DNA of 64,000 nucleotides from Dasypus novemcinctus (lineage: Eukaryota > Chordata > Mammalia > Cingulata > Dasypodidae). Positions within the stretch are counted from its first letter, which is position 1; each line of letters opens with the position of its first letter. The DNA lies in assembly GCF_030445035.2 (NCBI RefSeq), contig NC_080680.1, positions 95,547,157-95,611,156 on the forward strand, in the 5' to 3' direction. Shown piece by piece: positions 12,065 through 23,773 of this stretch. The notes below the pieces were generated by a model that saw nothing but the letters and a program-made list of their open reading frames with translations, was not told the origin of the DNA and ran no database searches. A program made the translations under genes and the position numbers.

Positions 12065-13868
12065 TTTATCATCACGGGTTTAATCAGTTCCTTAGCTTCT
12101 TTTCTAGTCTTGGGGATTAATTAGCTGTTGTTCTTGTGTAAGTGTTATATCTTCTCTTTGTCACTTTGTTCTTCTTATTCTAATTTCTTGTTGCTGGCTG
12201 AGTTCTCTTTGAAGGAAAATATTAGGGCCAGGGAAAGTAAATTGTGTAAAAAAGGATAACGGATAAAGTAGTATTGGTAATAAATGTTAACAGAACAACA
12301 ATATGAGATTTTGGAGAATGGATATTAGATTCATGTAAGTTGTGTAGAGTTATAGCAGTAAGTAGAGTACCTATAATGATGTAGTCGACTGAATATGGAA
12401 GGAATATAGTATGAATTCAAAAGCCAGTGTTTTCATGAGAGAGAGAAAGAGAAAAGAAAGACAATAGTTTCAAGAGTGGATAAAAGACAGAAAATAAAAC
12501 AAAGGTATTAGAAATTAAAATTTAGAAAGTTTGGGGATCAAAGAAAGGGAGGTGGAATATAGGAAAGACAGTAGATGATGGAGGATATCAAGATGTGGGG
12601 GAAAAGGGATAGCTTACATAGCCAAAATCATTTCACACACAGATGAGGCAATGGAGGATGAGGAAACCCAGCAAATGTGAGGTGTTCCCTACAACACCTA
12701 TTGTATAATTAAGATAAAATAAAATAAGAAGAAAAACAGTGAAAAGACAAGAAAGAAAAAAAGGGGGGTGGGTAAAGAAAAGGGAGGGAAACAAGTAAGA
12801 AAAAGAAAAGAAGAAAGAGAACAACAACAACAACAACAACAAACCCTAAATAAATGAAAAAAAGACCTTGGGGGATACAATGAGTGAAAAGACTAGGAGA
12901 TAATGCAATATTAGCAACCAGGGCAATAAAAATTTTTTAAAAATTAAAAAAAAAGAATAAAAAAGAAAAAAGAGAAAAAGGAAAGAGAAAGAAAAAAAAA
13001 TGCAAATGTCTAGGGCTAGGACAATCAAGGACCTCAAATGGACCTCAGGGTGTGGTGGATTCAGGGATGGGAAGTCTGTGATATTGCAGACTCAAGAGGT
13101 GTGAGTCTCTGGGGTGTTGTCCACCAGGGTTTAGGGGACACAGACCTGGCAACCTCAAATCCAGTTAAAAGGGAGCCTGGGAGCACTGCAGTGCAACACA
13201 GCCTTCAGGGATCCCTGCAGCTGGGTGCCCAGCTCTATGGGGGGGTCACATCCGCAAACTCTGACCTCTGTGTCAGAAACCCAAAATTCCCCCTCTCACT
13301 AGAGTCTCTTCTGTTGCTGTGTCACCAATTTGACTTCAGGACACCTCCCACCCTGCAAGCCCCCGAAACAGCCTGCTGGGGGCGCCTCTATATTGCAGCC
13401 AATTTAAGGATGCTTCAGATCGGCAGCCAGGCCTAGGGGGCGGGGCTCTTGTCAGAAGCGCTGATATCCGTGTCAGAAATCCAAAATTACATGCCTCGCA
13501 ACAAACTCTGTCTCTGTCTCACCAAATCGGTTTCCAAAGGCCTCCTGTCCTGCAAGCCCTGAATAGCCCACTCAGGGCTTATGAATTCCTGAGCACTGCA
13601 GAGCCTCTAGGAATCGCCGCTGTGGTGCTGCCTGCCCCAGAGGGTAGCGCCTTTGCACAGCCCCTATCTCCATAAAAGAGAGCCTCAATTCTACCGTTTA
13701 CATGAATCTTCTCTGTCACCGTCCCACCAAATCAATGTCCAGACACCTCCTGCCCTGCAAAATCCTGAAACAGCCTGGTCCTGAAGAATTTCCAATGCTG
13801 TGCAGCTGCTTCTTTGCAGGAGAGACTATAAGGTGCACTCACTCAGACACCATCTTGCCCTGCCCCGC
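12065..13868 (-). promoter_or_regulatory. 5' UTR / internal promoter of L1 copy 1
   Basis: About 1.8 kb. The ORF1-proximal part (12065-13010) is strongly purine-rich on the plus strand. The distal part (13020-13868) is G+C-rich. From about 13255 it holds three related units about 200 bases apart, marked by caccaa..cctcc..ccctgcaa at 13323, 13520 and 13725. The element's extreme 5' end carries caagatggt (13857-13849), similar to the YY1 site used by human L1. Confidence 0.75.
13255..13868 (-). repeat. Three tandem ~200-base monomer-like units in L1 5' UTR
   Basis: Anchors starting caccaa occur at 13323, 13520 and 13725, spacings 197 and 205. Each is followed by cctcc(c/t)..cctgcaa and a ..ga(a)..agcc(c/t) motif. 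The first two units are also preceded by related ctga..gtgtcagaaa(c/t)ccaaaatt segments. The arrangement recalls mouse L1 promoter monomers, which are also about 200 bases long. No relationship beyond the analogy is claimed. Confidence 0.7.
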
Positions 13869-13886
13869 TCTTCTTTATTTTCTTTT
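13869..13886. repeat. Right target-site duplication of L1 copy 1
   Basis: Identical to 4339-4356. It is also the T-rich 3' end of L1 copy 2, so copy 1 inserted into the tail of copy 2. Confidence 0.85.
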
Positions 13887-16794
13887 AAATGTTGCATTAA
13901 AAAAAATATGAGGTCCCCATATACCCCCCTTCCATATCAATAACCTCTTCCATCATTGTGGCACATCCACTGCTCCTGGTGAATACATGCTGGAGCAACA
14001 CTGTGCCACATGGACAGCGATCCACATTGTAGTCCACATTCTCCCCTAGTCCACCCAGTGGGCCACAGCAGGACACACAACGTCTAGCATCTGTCACTGC
14101 AGCACCACCCAGGTCAGTTCCAAATTCTGAAAATATCCCACACCATATCTCTTCTTCCATCTCCCTACCATCAGCAAGCACCATGGCCACCCTCTCCATA
14201 TGACTATTATAATTTCTTCCCTTACTAATCACAATAGTTCCCCAGCAGAACACCAGTAAGTCCACTCTAATCCATACTATATGCCTACATCCTGTGGACC
14301 CTGGGATCGTTATGCCCAGTCTCTCTTATATCAAGAGGGGACTTAGATTCCACATGGATGATGGATGCAATTCTGCTGGCACTGTAGACACTCTTGGCTC
14401 CCTGGTGTGGTGGTTGACCCTCTTCACCACCCTGTCAGCTGGCCAGGGTCAGTCCAACAAACCAGAGGTTAGGGGTTACAACTTTGCCAAGGCTCAGGGC
14501 TCAGTTGGCACATGGACAGTCCAGAGATTCAAGTATCCTGAATATACACCAATGCTAGCATCAACCAAAGGTTCACTAAAAGTGACAGAAGAGGCGTGTG
14601 TAGAAAGGTCACATCTGAGTCCAACTCCATCTCACTCAGGGACATAAATTCCAAAGTAGGGCCCACTGACATGGCACTGAGCTCCAGAGCTATCTGCCAT
14701 GGCCATATCCTTGTGAGCCTCAGGAGAAGCAGTACCTGGTGTTGTATCCACTTTGGTTGTTTCTGGGGTCCTCCTGAGGAGTGAGTAAGCATGATGCCTC
14801 TGATGACCTCCTGACTCTTTTTTGAAGACTCTTAGCCATATAAACTCATTAGACTTTGCCATTTCCCCCTTTTATCAAGGTCAAAAAGCAGTTTTTAACA
14901 CATGATCCTACATGTGGGCTGAGATATTCTGTTGGTCTGAGTTGACCCTTTTATTTAAGGTCTTTTTCTATTTATATCACCAGCTGGTGCTTGCTAGTAA
15001 TCCCTCGGTGCCAGGGAGGCTCATTTCCAGGAACCATGTCCCATGCTGGGGAGAATGTAATGCATTTACATGCTTAGTTTGGCTTAGAGAGTGAGCAACA
15101 TGGAGGTCCTTTGGTGGTAACTCTTAGGCACCCTGCAGCTCTAGGCCTAGTTCATATTTCAGGCACACAGACCCATAAGCATAGTCATCAGTATCAAGGG
15201 CTCATTGTTGGAAAATCTTTCTTTGTTGGTCTTTGCCGTTGCACTTGGGGGATTGTTGCTGTTCCATTGGGGAATGTGATAGAGGTCCCCTGGCTAGGAA
15301 CTCAGCACTCCCTTGGTTGTTGTTTGTAACTGTCATCTAAACATTTTTATGTCCCCTAAATACATGCCTTGGAGAACTCCCTCCCAACCATGTGCCCCCC
15401 ATCAATAACACCCCACACCAGTGTTCTTCCCCTGCCATAGTTGAACCTCTCTGTGGTCCAAAACTTCTTCAACAATGAAGCCTAATATTTTGCCAAATTC
15501 AATTAATAGGAAAATGAAATATAGTGATGGGTTTAAAGATTATAAGTATACATATTAATTTAGAAATACTAAGATAAAATAAAAATAAATTGGTGTATCA
15601 ATAAAAATGAACAATATTATAAAGATTTGTTTTTAACACTTTGCCTTTCATCACTGTAATAGGTGTTGCCCTGTATATACAGTGGCAAGGCACTTTCTTT
15701 CATTTCTTCCTCCGTGTCTACATTCATTCCTTAAAAATTTTTTTCTAATTTTAATTTTGTTTTCATAAGTTTTAGATCACAGTAATTCACATATACCATA
15801 TAGAAAGCTCTCATATATCCAATATCAAACCCTTTCCACCTTCCCCAGCAATGATCTTTTTACATGTCCATGTTACATTTGCTGCAGCTGATGTACAGAT
15901 TTTGAAACATAGCTTTCAAACATGGTTCCATTTTGGTTAACATTATGGTTTATATTTTAGACTGAACAAATTTCTAAATTTTTAGTTTCCTGATGTTTTA
16001 TATTGTACATATACATTTTAGCTTATAAACTTGTATACATCTTTGGTGTACATTAACATATCCTATCTTCATCATTACATGATCTTGTGGAGTACTTCCA
16101 TTGCTCCCCAGTTTCCCTGATACCATCTTTTCTTTACCTCTCTCCCCCTCCCCTCAGGGCCCACAGTGACAATCAATCTTCACTACTTGAGGGACCAGAT
16201 TTACAGATACTTGCAACAATGCTGAGGGCTTGACATACTAGACTGCCCTAACCCATTTGGAGCCACCGCAAGGGACACAATTCCCTCCATTTGAGAATAT
16301 CAGATCTGCCCAGGATGTGGGTATACCTTCACAATTATTGTATGGTCTCCATCCAATGATTTAACACACTATGACAAACTGAGCACTCACACACACCCTA
16401 GCAGCATGCCCCCATGCCAGATGTCCCCCCAAGCACCTTAAACACTTAATCCTTCCTTATTATATTTTCGAAAGAGTTTTCTCAACCTTATAGTTTCAAC
16501 CGTATACCTGAGATTCTCCCATATTCAACTATTCCCGCTGGCCCTTCCCCCAATTCCTTGTGCCATCTGACCCATCCTCCCAGTCCTAGTCTCCCTCAAG
16601 CCCTTGAAGCTCCACCCAATGGTATCCTTATGCCCCCATGTTATCTCTGCCCTGTACAAATAATTACCTCCAGCTTATCATAGACTTCACCCATGTAGGC
16701 GTCAGCTCACAAGCTTCCTCTCCCTGCCCCCCCCCAATTCCTTTAATCCTATCTTCCAGTTTCTAGTTTTCTGAGACAGCTTGGCTTGCTTGTT
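13887..16794 (-). other. Long 3' UTR of L1 copy 2
   Basis: About 2.9 kb, collinear with the 3' UTR of copy 1. The junction between the two modules lies near 15720-15765, with a T-rich stretch before tttagatcacagtaattcac. A local segment near 15570-15715 is not matched in copy 1. No coding region is supported. Confidence 0.75.
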
Positions 16795-19617
16795 TCATAT
16801 CAGAGAGGTCAGGTAGTATTTGTCTTTCAATGCCTGGCTTGCTTCACTCAACATAAGGTCCTCAAGATTCATCCATGTTATCACGTGTGTTTATACTGTA
16901 TTCCTTCTCTAGCTGAGTAGTATTCCATTGTATGTATATACCACATTTTATTTATCCATTCATTTGTTGATGGGCATTTGGGTTGATTCCAACTTTTTAC
17001 AATAGCGAATAAGGCTGCTATGAACATTGGAGTGCATGTATTGATTTGTGTCCTTATTTTCAGTTCCTCTGGGTATATACCCAACAGTGGAATTGCTGGG
17101 TCATATGGCAAATCTACAGCTAGTTTTTTGAGAAACCACCAAACTGTCCTCCAGAATGGCTGGATCCTTCTGCCACCAGCAGTGGATGAGTGTTCCCATT
17201 CCTCCACATCCTCTTCAGCACTTGTAGTCTTTTGTTTTATTGATAGCTGCCAGTATTATGGGAGTAAGATGGTATCTCATTGTAGCTTTGATTTGCATTT
17301 CCCTAATAGCAGTGATTTTGAGCATTTTTTCATGTGCTTTTTAGCCATTTTTATTTCTTCTTTGGAGAAGCATCTGTTCAGGTCTTTTGCTCATTTTTTC
17401 AAATGGGTTGTTTGTCTTTTTATTTTTGAGATATAGGAGTTATTTATATATGCAGAATGTAAGTCTCCTATCAGATATATGGTTACCAAATATTTTCTCC
17501 CATTGGGTAGGCTGTCTTTTCACTTTCTTGACAAATTCCTTTGAGGCACAAAAGGCTTTAATTTTAAGTAAGTCCCATTTCTTTATTTGTTCTTTTGCTG
17601 CTCATTCTTTGGGTGTGAAGTTCATAAAGCCATTTCCTATTACAAGGTCCTGTAGATGCTTCCCTACATTATTTTCTAAAGTCTTTATGGTCTTGGCTCT
17701 TATATTTAGGTCTTTGATCCATCTTGAGTTGATCTTTGTATAAGGTGTGAGATGGTAATCCTCTTTCCTTCTTTTGCATATGGATATCCAATTCTCTAGG
17801 CACCATTTGTTGAAGAGGCCATTCTCTCCCAGTTGAGTGGGCTTGGTGACCTTGTTGACTATCAGATGATTGTATATATGAGGATATATATCAGAACTCC
17901 CAATTCAGTTCCATTGGTCAGTGTGCCTATTCTTGTGCCATTACTATGCCATTTTTACTACTGTAGCTTCGTAATATATTTTGAAGTCAGGTAGTGTGAT
18001 TCCTCCAATTTCATTTTTCTTTTTCAACATGTCTTTGGCTATTCAGGGCCACTTTCCTTTGCAAATAAATTTCATGGTTAATTTTTCTAGTTCAGTAAAA
18101 AATGTTGGGCTGCTTTTTATTGGGATTACATTGGATCTGTAGTTGAGTTTTGGTAGGATAGACATCTCAATAATATTTGGTCTTCCTATCCATGAACAGG
18201 GAATATTCTTCCATTTATTTAGGTCTTCTTTGATTTCTTTGAACAGTATTGTGTAGTGTTCTGGTATAAGTCTTTTACATTTTTAGTCCAATTTATTCCC
18301 AGATATTTGATTTTTTAATTTACTATTGTAAATGGTATTTGTTTCTTGATTTCCTTGTCAGATTGCTTATCATCAGTGTATGGAAATACTACTGATTTTT
18401 GTGGATTGATCTTATAACCTGTGACTTTACCAAATTCATTTATAAGTTCTAGAAGATTTGTTGTAGATTTCTTAGGGCTTTCTATGTATAGGATCATGTC
18501 ATCTGCAAATAGTGAAATTTTGAGTTCTTCTTTTCCTATTTGGATCCCTTTTATATCCGGTTCTTGCCTCAATGCTTGAGCCAGTACTTCTAAGACAATG
18601 TTAAATAAGAGGGGTGATAGTGGGCATCCTTGCCTTGTTCCTGATCTTAGAGGGAAAGATTTTAGGATTTCACCATTGTAAATGATATTAGCTGTGGGTT
18701 TTTCATATATACCCTTTTTCATGTTCAGAAAGCTTCCTTCTATTCCTATCTTTTGCAATGTTTTTTATCAAGAAAGGATGCTGTATTTTGTCAAATGCTT
18801 TTTCTGCTTCTATTGATATGATCATGTGTTTTTTTTTCTTCAATCTGTTTATGTGGTATATTACATTAATTGATTTTCTTATGTTGAACCATCCTTGCAT
18901 ACCCGGAATGAATCCCACTTGATCATGGTGTAAAATTCATTTAATGTGTTGTTGAATGTGATTAGCAAGTATTTTGCTGAGGACTTTAGCATCGAGGTTC
19001 ATTAGAGAGATTGGTTTTTAATTTTCCTTTCTTGTGATGTCTTTGCTTGGCTTTGGTATTAGGATAATTTTGATATCATAGAATGAGTTAGGCAATGTTC
19101 CTTCTATTTCAATTTTTTTTGGAAAAGTTTAAGCAAGATTGGTGTTTGTTCTTTCCAGAATGTTTGGTAGAATTCACCTGTGAAGCCGTCTGGCCCAGGG
19201 CTCTTCTTAGTTGGGAGGTTTCTACTGACTGATTCTCTTTACTTCTGATTGGTTTGTTGAGACAATCAATTTCTTCTTTCAGCAATGTGGGCTGCTTATG
19301 TGTTTCTAGGAATTTGTCTATTTCCTCTGAATTGTCATTTTTGTTGAAATATAGTTTTTCAAAGTATCCTCTTATGATAATCTTTATTTCAGTGGGGTCA
19401 GTGGTGATATCCCCTTTCTCAGTTCTTATTTAGTGTATTTGCATCTTCTCTCTTTTTTTCTTTTTTAGTCTAGCTATGGGTTTGTCAATTTTATTGATCT
19501 TCTCAAAGAACCAGCTCTTTGTTTTGTTTATTTTTTCAAGGTCTTTCTTATTTTCTATTTCATTTAGTTCTGCTCTGATCTGTGTTTTTCCTGTCTTTCT
19601 TCTCTTTGGGGTTAGTG

Positions 19618-19649
<32 letters not shown>

Positions 19650-20599
19650 AATTCCTCCACCTGTGCAGTTAGTTCTTCAATTTTAGCTCTTTTTTATTTT
19701 TTTATGGTATGAATTTATGGCTATGAATTTTCCTTGCAGTGCAGCTTTTGCTGCATCCCATAAATTTTGGTATGTTGTGTTATCATTTTCATTAGTTTCA
19801 AGGTAGTTATTGATTTCTGTTGAGATTTCTTCCTTGACCCACTGTTTTTCTAAGAGTGTGTTGCTTAACTTCCATATCTTGGTGCCAAATCTGGGTCTCT
19901 GGCCCATGCAGATTTCCAGCTTTATTCCACTTTGATCAGAGGAATTGTTTTGTATGATTTCAATCTTTCTGAATTCATCAAGACTTTCTCTGTGGCCTAG
20001 CATCTGGTCTATCTTGGAGAATGATTCATGTGCACTTGAGAAGAATGTAAATCCTGTATTTAGGTGTAATGTTCTGTATGTGTGTATGATGTCCAGATCC
20101 TCTAACATATTGTTCAAAGTTTGTTTTTTTATTGATTCTCTTTTGAGATGTTCTGTCCAATGGTGACAGTGGTGTGTTAAATTCCCCCACTATAATTGTT
20201 GAGGCATCTATTCCTTCTGTTTGTTTTTGCAGTGTTTGCTTCACATATGTGTAGGCACCCTTGTTAGGGGCGTAAATATTTGTGATTGTTCTTTCTTCTT
20301 GAAAGAGTATCCCTTTCACTAAATGTAGTATCCATCTTTGTCTCTCACAATTTTTTTTTTGCATTTAAAGTCTATAGCTACTCCTGTCATTTTTTGGTTA
20401 TTGTTTACCTGTAAGATTATTTGCCAGTCATTCATTTTCAATCTTCTTGAATTTCTGGGTCTAAGATATGTTTCTCATAGACAGTATATTGATGGGTCAT
20501 TTTCCTTTTCCAATCTTCCAATCTGTGTCTCTTACCAGGTGAGTTTAATCCACTGACATTCAGTGTTATTATTTTCAATGAATTACTTATTTCAGCCAT
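16795..20599 (-). pseudogene. L1 ORF2, broken
   Basis: Same layout as in copy 1. The open piece 18758-18315 carries the RT core, with [35 protein letters not shown] and the downstream GYKINPQKS. The Cys-rich end is partly lost near 17170. A homopolymer (19618-19646) would add a lysine run in the linker between endonuclease and RT. Multiple frame breaks make it inactive. Confidence 0.88.
19618..19646. repeat. Poly(T) run of 29
   Basis: Uninterrupted T run inside ORF2 of L1 copy 2. The matching place in copy 1 (near 10020) has no such run. Confidence 0.95.
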
Positions 20600-20671
20600 A
20601 TTTCCTTTGGATTTCTGTTTTTCATATGTTGTTTGATTTTTTTTTATCTCTTTTGGTCATTTTAGTTGGTC

Positions 20672-21825
20672 TTACACTCTCCTCCAACTCTGTATCTCCT
20701 GTTTTTTTCTTTCCTTTTGCAGAACTCCCTTTAGTATTTCTTGAAGGGCAGCATTCTTGTTGGCATACTCTCTCAGTTTCTGTTTATCTGTGAATATTTT
20801 GAACTCTCCATCACTTTTGAATGGCAGCTTTGCTGGATAGAGTACTCTTGGTTGGAAACTTTTTTCTTTTAGTACCTTGACTATGTATGTCATCTCACTG
20901 CCTTCTTGCCTCCATGGTTTCAGATGAGAAATCAGCACTTAGTCTTATGGAGCCTCCTTTGTAATTGTTCTGTTTTCTCTTGCTGCTTTTAGAATTTTCT
21001 CTTTGTCCTGAGCATTGGATAATTTGACGAGTATATGTCTTGGGGTAGGTCTTTTGGGATTTTTGGTATTTGGTGTGCATTGTGCTTCCTGAACATGTGT
21101 ATGCATCTCCCTCAGTAGGTTTGGGAAGTTTTCAGCCATTATTTCCTCCAACACCCCTTCTGGCCCCTTTCCCTTTTCTTCTCATTCTGAGATCCCTACA
21201 AAGTGTATGTTTGAAGTGCAGCCTGCCCAGGAATGGTGCCGCCCACACTTCCCATGCCGCTGATGACAACAGAAGCGGACAAAGAAACAAGACGCAGCAA
21301 ATAGACACAGAGAACAGACAACTGGGGGAGGGGGGAATTAAATAAAAATAAATAAATCTTAAAAAAAAAACAAAAGGAAAACAAAGTGTATGTTTGTACA
21401 TTTTTGCATTGTCATTCATGTTCCTAAGTCCCTGCTGGATTTTTTCTTTTAATCGATCAATTCTACTATCTGTTTGGTTTCAGATGTACTGTCTTCCAAA
21501 TCACTAATTTTTTCCTCTGCCTCTTAAAATCTGCTGTTATTTGCTGAGAGTGTTTTTTTGATTTCTTGGATTGTGCTGTTCATCCCCATCATATCAGTTA
21601 GCTTTTTGTGCATGATTACAATTTCTTCTCTCTGCTCCCCAAGTGTTTTCTTAATATCCTTAATCTCTTCCTTCATTTCATTAAATTGGTCCATGATACA
21701 TGTTTTGAGAGCTTTAATTAGTAGTTTAGTGTTCACTCCTCTTCCTGGTTTTTAGTTTGTTTTTTGGACTGGGTCATGTTTTCCTGATTATCAGTATGGT
21801 TTGTAGTTTTTTTGTTGCTGGTCAT
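20672..21825 (-). pseudogene. L1 ORF1, broken and SINE-interrupted
   Basis: Recognisable pieces: the start at 21825, coiled-coil residues (KDIKKTLGEQREEIVIMHKK), the RRM region with ENFPNLL and VQEAQ, and the C-terminal domain FQPRVLYPAKLPFKSDGEFK with FTDKQKLREYANK. Removing the 183 bases of SINE plus duplication gives 971 bases, the same span as ORF1 of copy 1. Confidence 0.85.
21214..21380 (+). mobile_element. DAS-SINE, 5'-truncated
   Basis: Plus-strand copy of the 3' part of a DAS-SINE: gaatggtgccgcccacactt, gacaacagaagcggac, then an A-rich tail ending near 21380. It is flanked by a perfect 16-base duplication acaaagtgtatgtttg at 21198-21213 and 21381-21396. The tRNA-like head is missing. 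It sits inside ORF1 of L1 copy 2. Confidence 0.93.
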
Positions 21826-23773
21826 TATAGTATCTTGATGGGTTTATTCATTTGATTAGTATTTTTGTGTCAGTGTTCAATTAGTTGTTTTTGTGTGCAT
21901 GTTAAGTCTTCCCTTTGTCACTTTGTTCTTCTTATTCTATTTCCTTGTTGTTTGCTAAGTTCCCTTGAAGGAAAATATTAGGGCCAGAGATAGCAACAGG
22001 GGTTAGAAAAGAAAAAGATAATAGTAAGGCTTATAGTGGATGTTAGCAGAAGAACCATGTGAGATCTAGGAGAATGGATATTGAATTCATATAAGCTGTG
22101 TAGGGTTATAACAGTAAAAAAGTGGAGTACCTATAAAGAGGTAGTAAACTGAATATGGGGAGAAATATAGTATGAATTAAAAGGCCAGTGTGGTCCAGAG
22201 AGAGGTGAAGAGAAAAGAAAGGACAATAATATAAATAGTGAGTAAAAGATAGAAAACAGAATAGAGGCATTAGTGATGAAAAGTCAGAAATATTGGGGGC
22301 TAAATGAAAAGAGGTGGAATGCAAGAGATACAATAAATGATGGAGGATAGAAAGGTGTAAAGGAAAGTGGCTAAAGTTGGTAGCCAAAATCAGTACACAC
22401 AGAAAGGAGGAAATTGAGGGTGAGGAAGCACAGCAAATAAGAATTGTTACCTGCAGCACCTAATATTAAAAACAAGAGAAAAGAAGAAAAAAAGGAAAAA
22501 GAAAAAAGGGGGAGGGAAGCAAGCAAAAGAAAGAGAAAGGAAAAACAGAAATGAAAGGGCCTTGGGGGTATAAAGAGGAAGGAGAAACAAGAAAACAAGC
22601 CAACAAGAAAGACCAGACAAGTCCTCAAGGACGGAATCCTCTTTGCAATTGAATAAACTGCTTAAGAGTTTGACCTTATCCCTTTCTCCCTTCCTTACTT
22701 CCCTCTCTCCCAGGGCAGGAGGAAGGCTGTGTGAGGGCTCCCAGAGGAGATTCAAATGGGTCCCTGGTTAACCAACTCTCCTCAGAAAATAATGACTCTT
22801 AATTTCCTGAGAGACAGGACCCATTCCTTGCCAGGAACCCTAAACATGCTTTTGTAAGCCTGCCAAGCACAACCTACTGTCCCTCTCTCTTAGGTGTGCT
22901 ACAGAAGGGCTAGTTAATTTTCTGACTCCATGTTCTCCTTAATCAAGTTTCCCATCCCAGGGCATTTAAGTAAATCAGACACTCTCAGCAGATTCACCTC
23001 TCCTCTCTTCCTAGGCTCTCCCCAAGTCAGCTGGTATGCTCCTCCAAGGTCAGTAAAAGGGGGTGGGGCAGAAAATTGAACCTGTACTCCTTGGGCCCCT
23101 CTGTCCCTCCCACCTAAATCCTCTCACTCCTGAAGTGAGCTCAGCAGGCTAGGGCAATTCCAGATTTCCAGGAGTACTGGGTTTGGGAAACAGAGGCCTG
23201 GGAGAATGTGGACTAAGGGTATGTGGGTCTGTGAGATATGGGCTGCAGGGGTGCAAGGAACATGGTCTTAGGGCTCATGCATTTAGGGGAACACAGAGCT
23301 TGGAAACTCTGCCTTGTGGCCGGTAGTTCTCAGGGAGAGCTGCAGCCCTTTGCACTAGGGGGAAGGGATTTATCTTCCCACAGTTTCCAAGTTCAGTTTT
23401 AGAAACCCACAGTTTTACCTTGAGGAAGCACTAATTTTGTCAGTCTCTCCAGATTGACATCCAGACACCTCCTGCTTTGTAGTTTCCTGGAACAGCTCTG
23501 GCAGGATCGCTTCACCACTCAGTCAGTCCTGGGATCCATGTGGGTCTTTCTTGAAGAGCTGTGTGGATGCTTTTTAGTTAGCTGGTGGGACCTTGGTGGG
23601 CCCTGTGTTCAGCTCACATGTGCATTGCTGGGACTGCAGGAGGACTGCAGGGTAGGGGTCCTTGCTCCTAGTGGCCTGGCTCACTGTAAAAGGTAAAGTC
23701 CACTCGCTGGTCCTGAGGACAGGCACTAACTGCCTGCCAGTGGCTCCTGCTCTCTTGTGCTCCCTCCTGCTCT
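21826..23773 (-). promoter_or_regulatory. 5' UTR unit A of L1 copy 2
   Basis: Starts at the ORF1 ATG and resembles the 5' UTR of copy 1: cttgatgggttt, ctttgtcactttgttcttct, aaggaaaatattagggccag, a purine-rich part, then a G+C-richer part with a unit-like tccagacacctcctgctttg near 23460. Its last 200 bases or so (about 23570-23773) do not match the 5' end of unit B or of copy 1. Confidence 0.7.

Larger units (their letters stand above)
4357..13868 (-). mobile_element. LINE-1 copy 1, full length, 9.5 kb
   Basis: A complete minus-strand L1. Its 3' end is at the left: T-rich start, then the fragment aatatgaggtcccc shared with several other copies in the window. Its 5' end is at the right, ending in a CAAGATGG-type sequence as at other L1 5' ends. 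Order in element sense: 5' UTR (13868-12065), ORF1 (12064-11094), a 76-base spacer, ORF2 (11017-7183), then a 2.8 kb 3' UTR (7182-4357). It is flanked by an 18-base perfect target-site duplication. Both ORFs are interrupted, so it is immobile. At 9.5 kb it is far longer than a human L1 (about 6 kb), the excess lying in both UTRs. Confidence 0.92.

Noticed and set aside
11457-12124. Plus-strand frames of 105-117 codons
   Set aside because: Antisense of L1 ORF1; the sense strand carries the coiled coil and RRM.
12633-13037. Minus-strand hydrophobic frames (Leu/Phe/Ser-rich)
   Set aside because: Translation of the pyrimidine-rich L1 5' UTR; low complexity, not a membrane protein.
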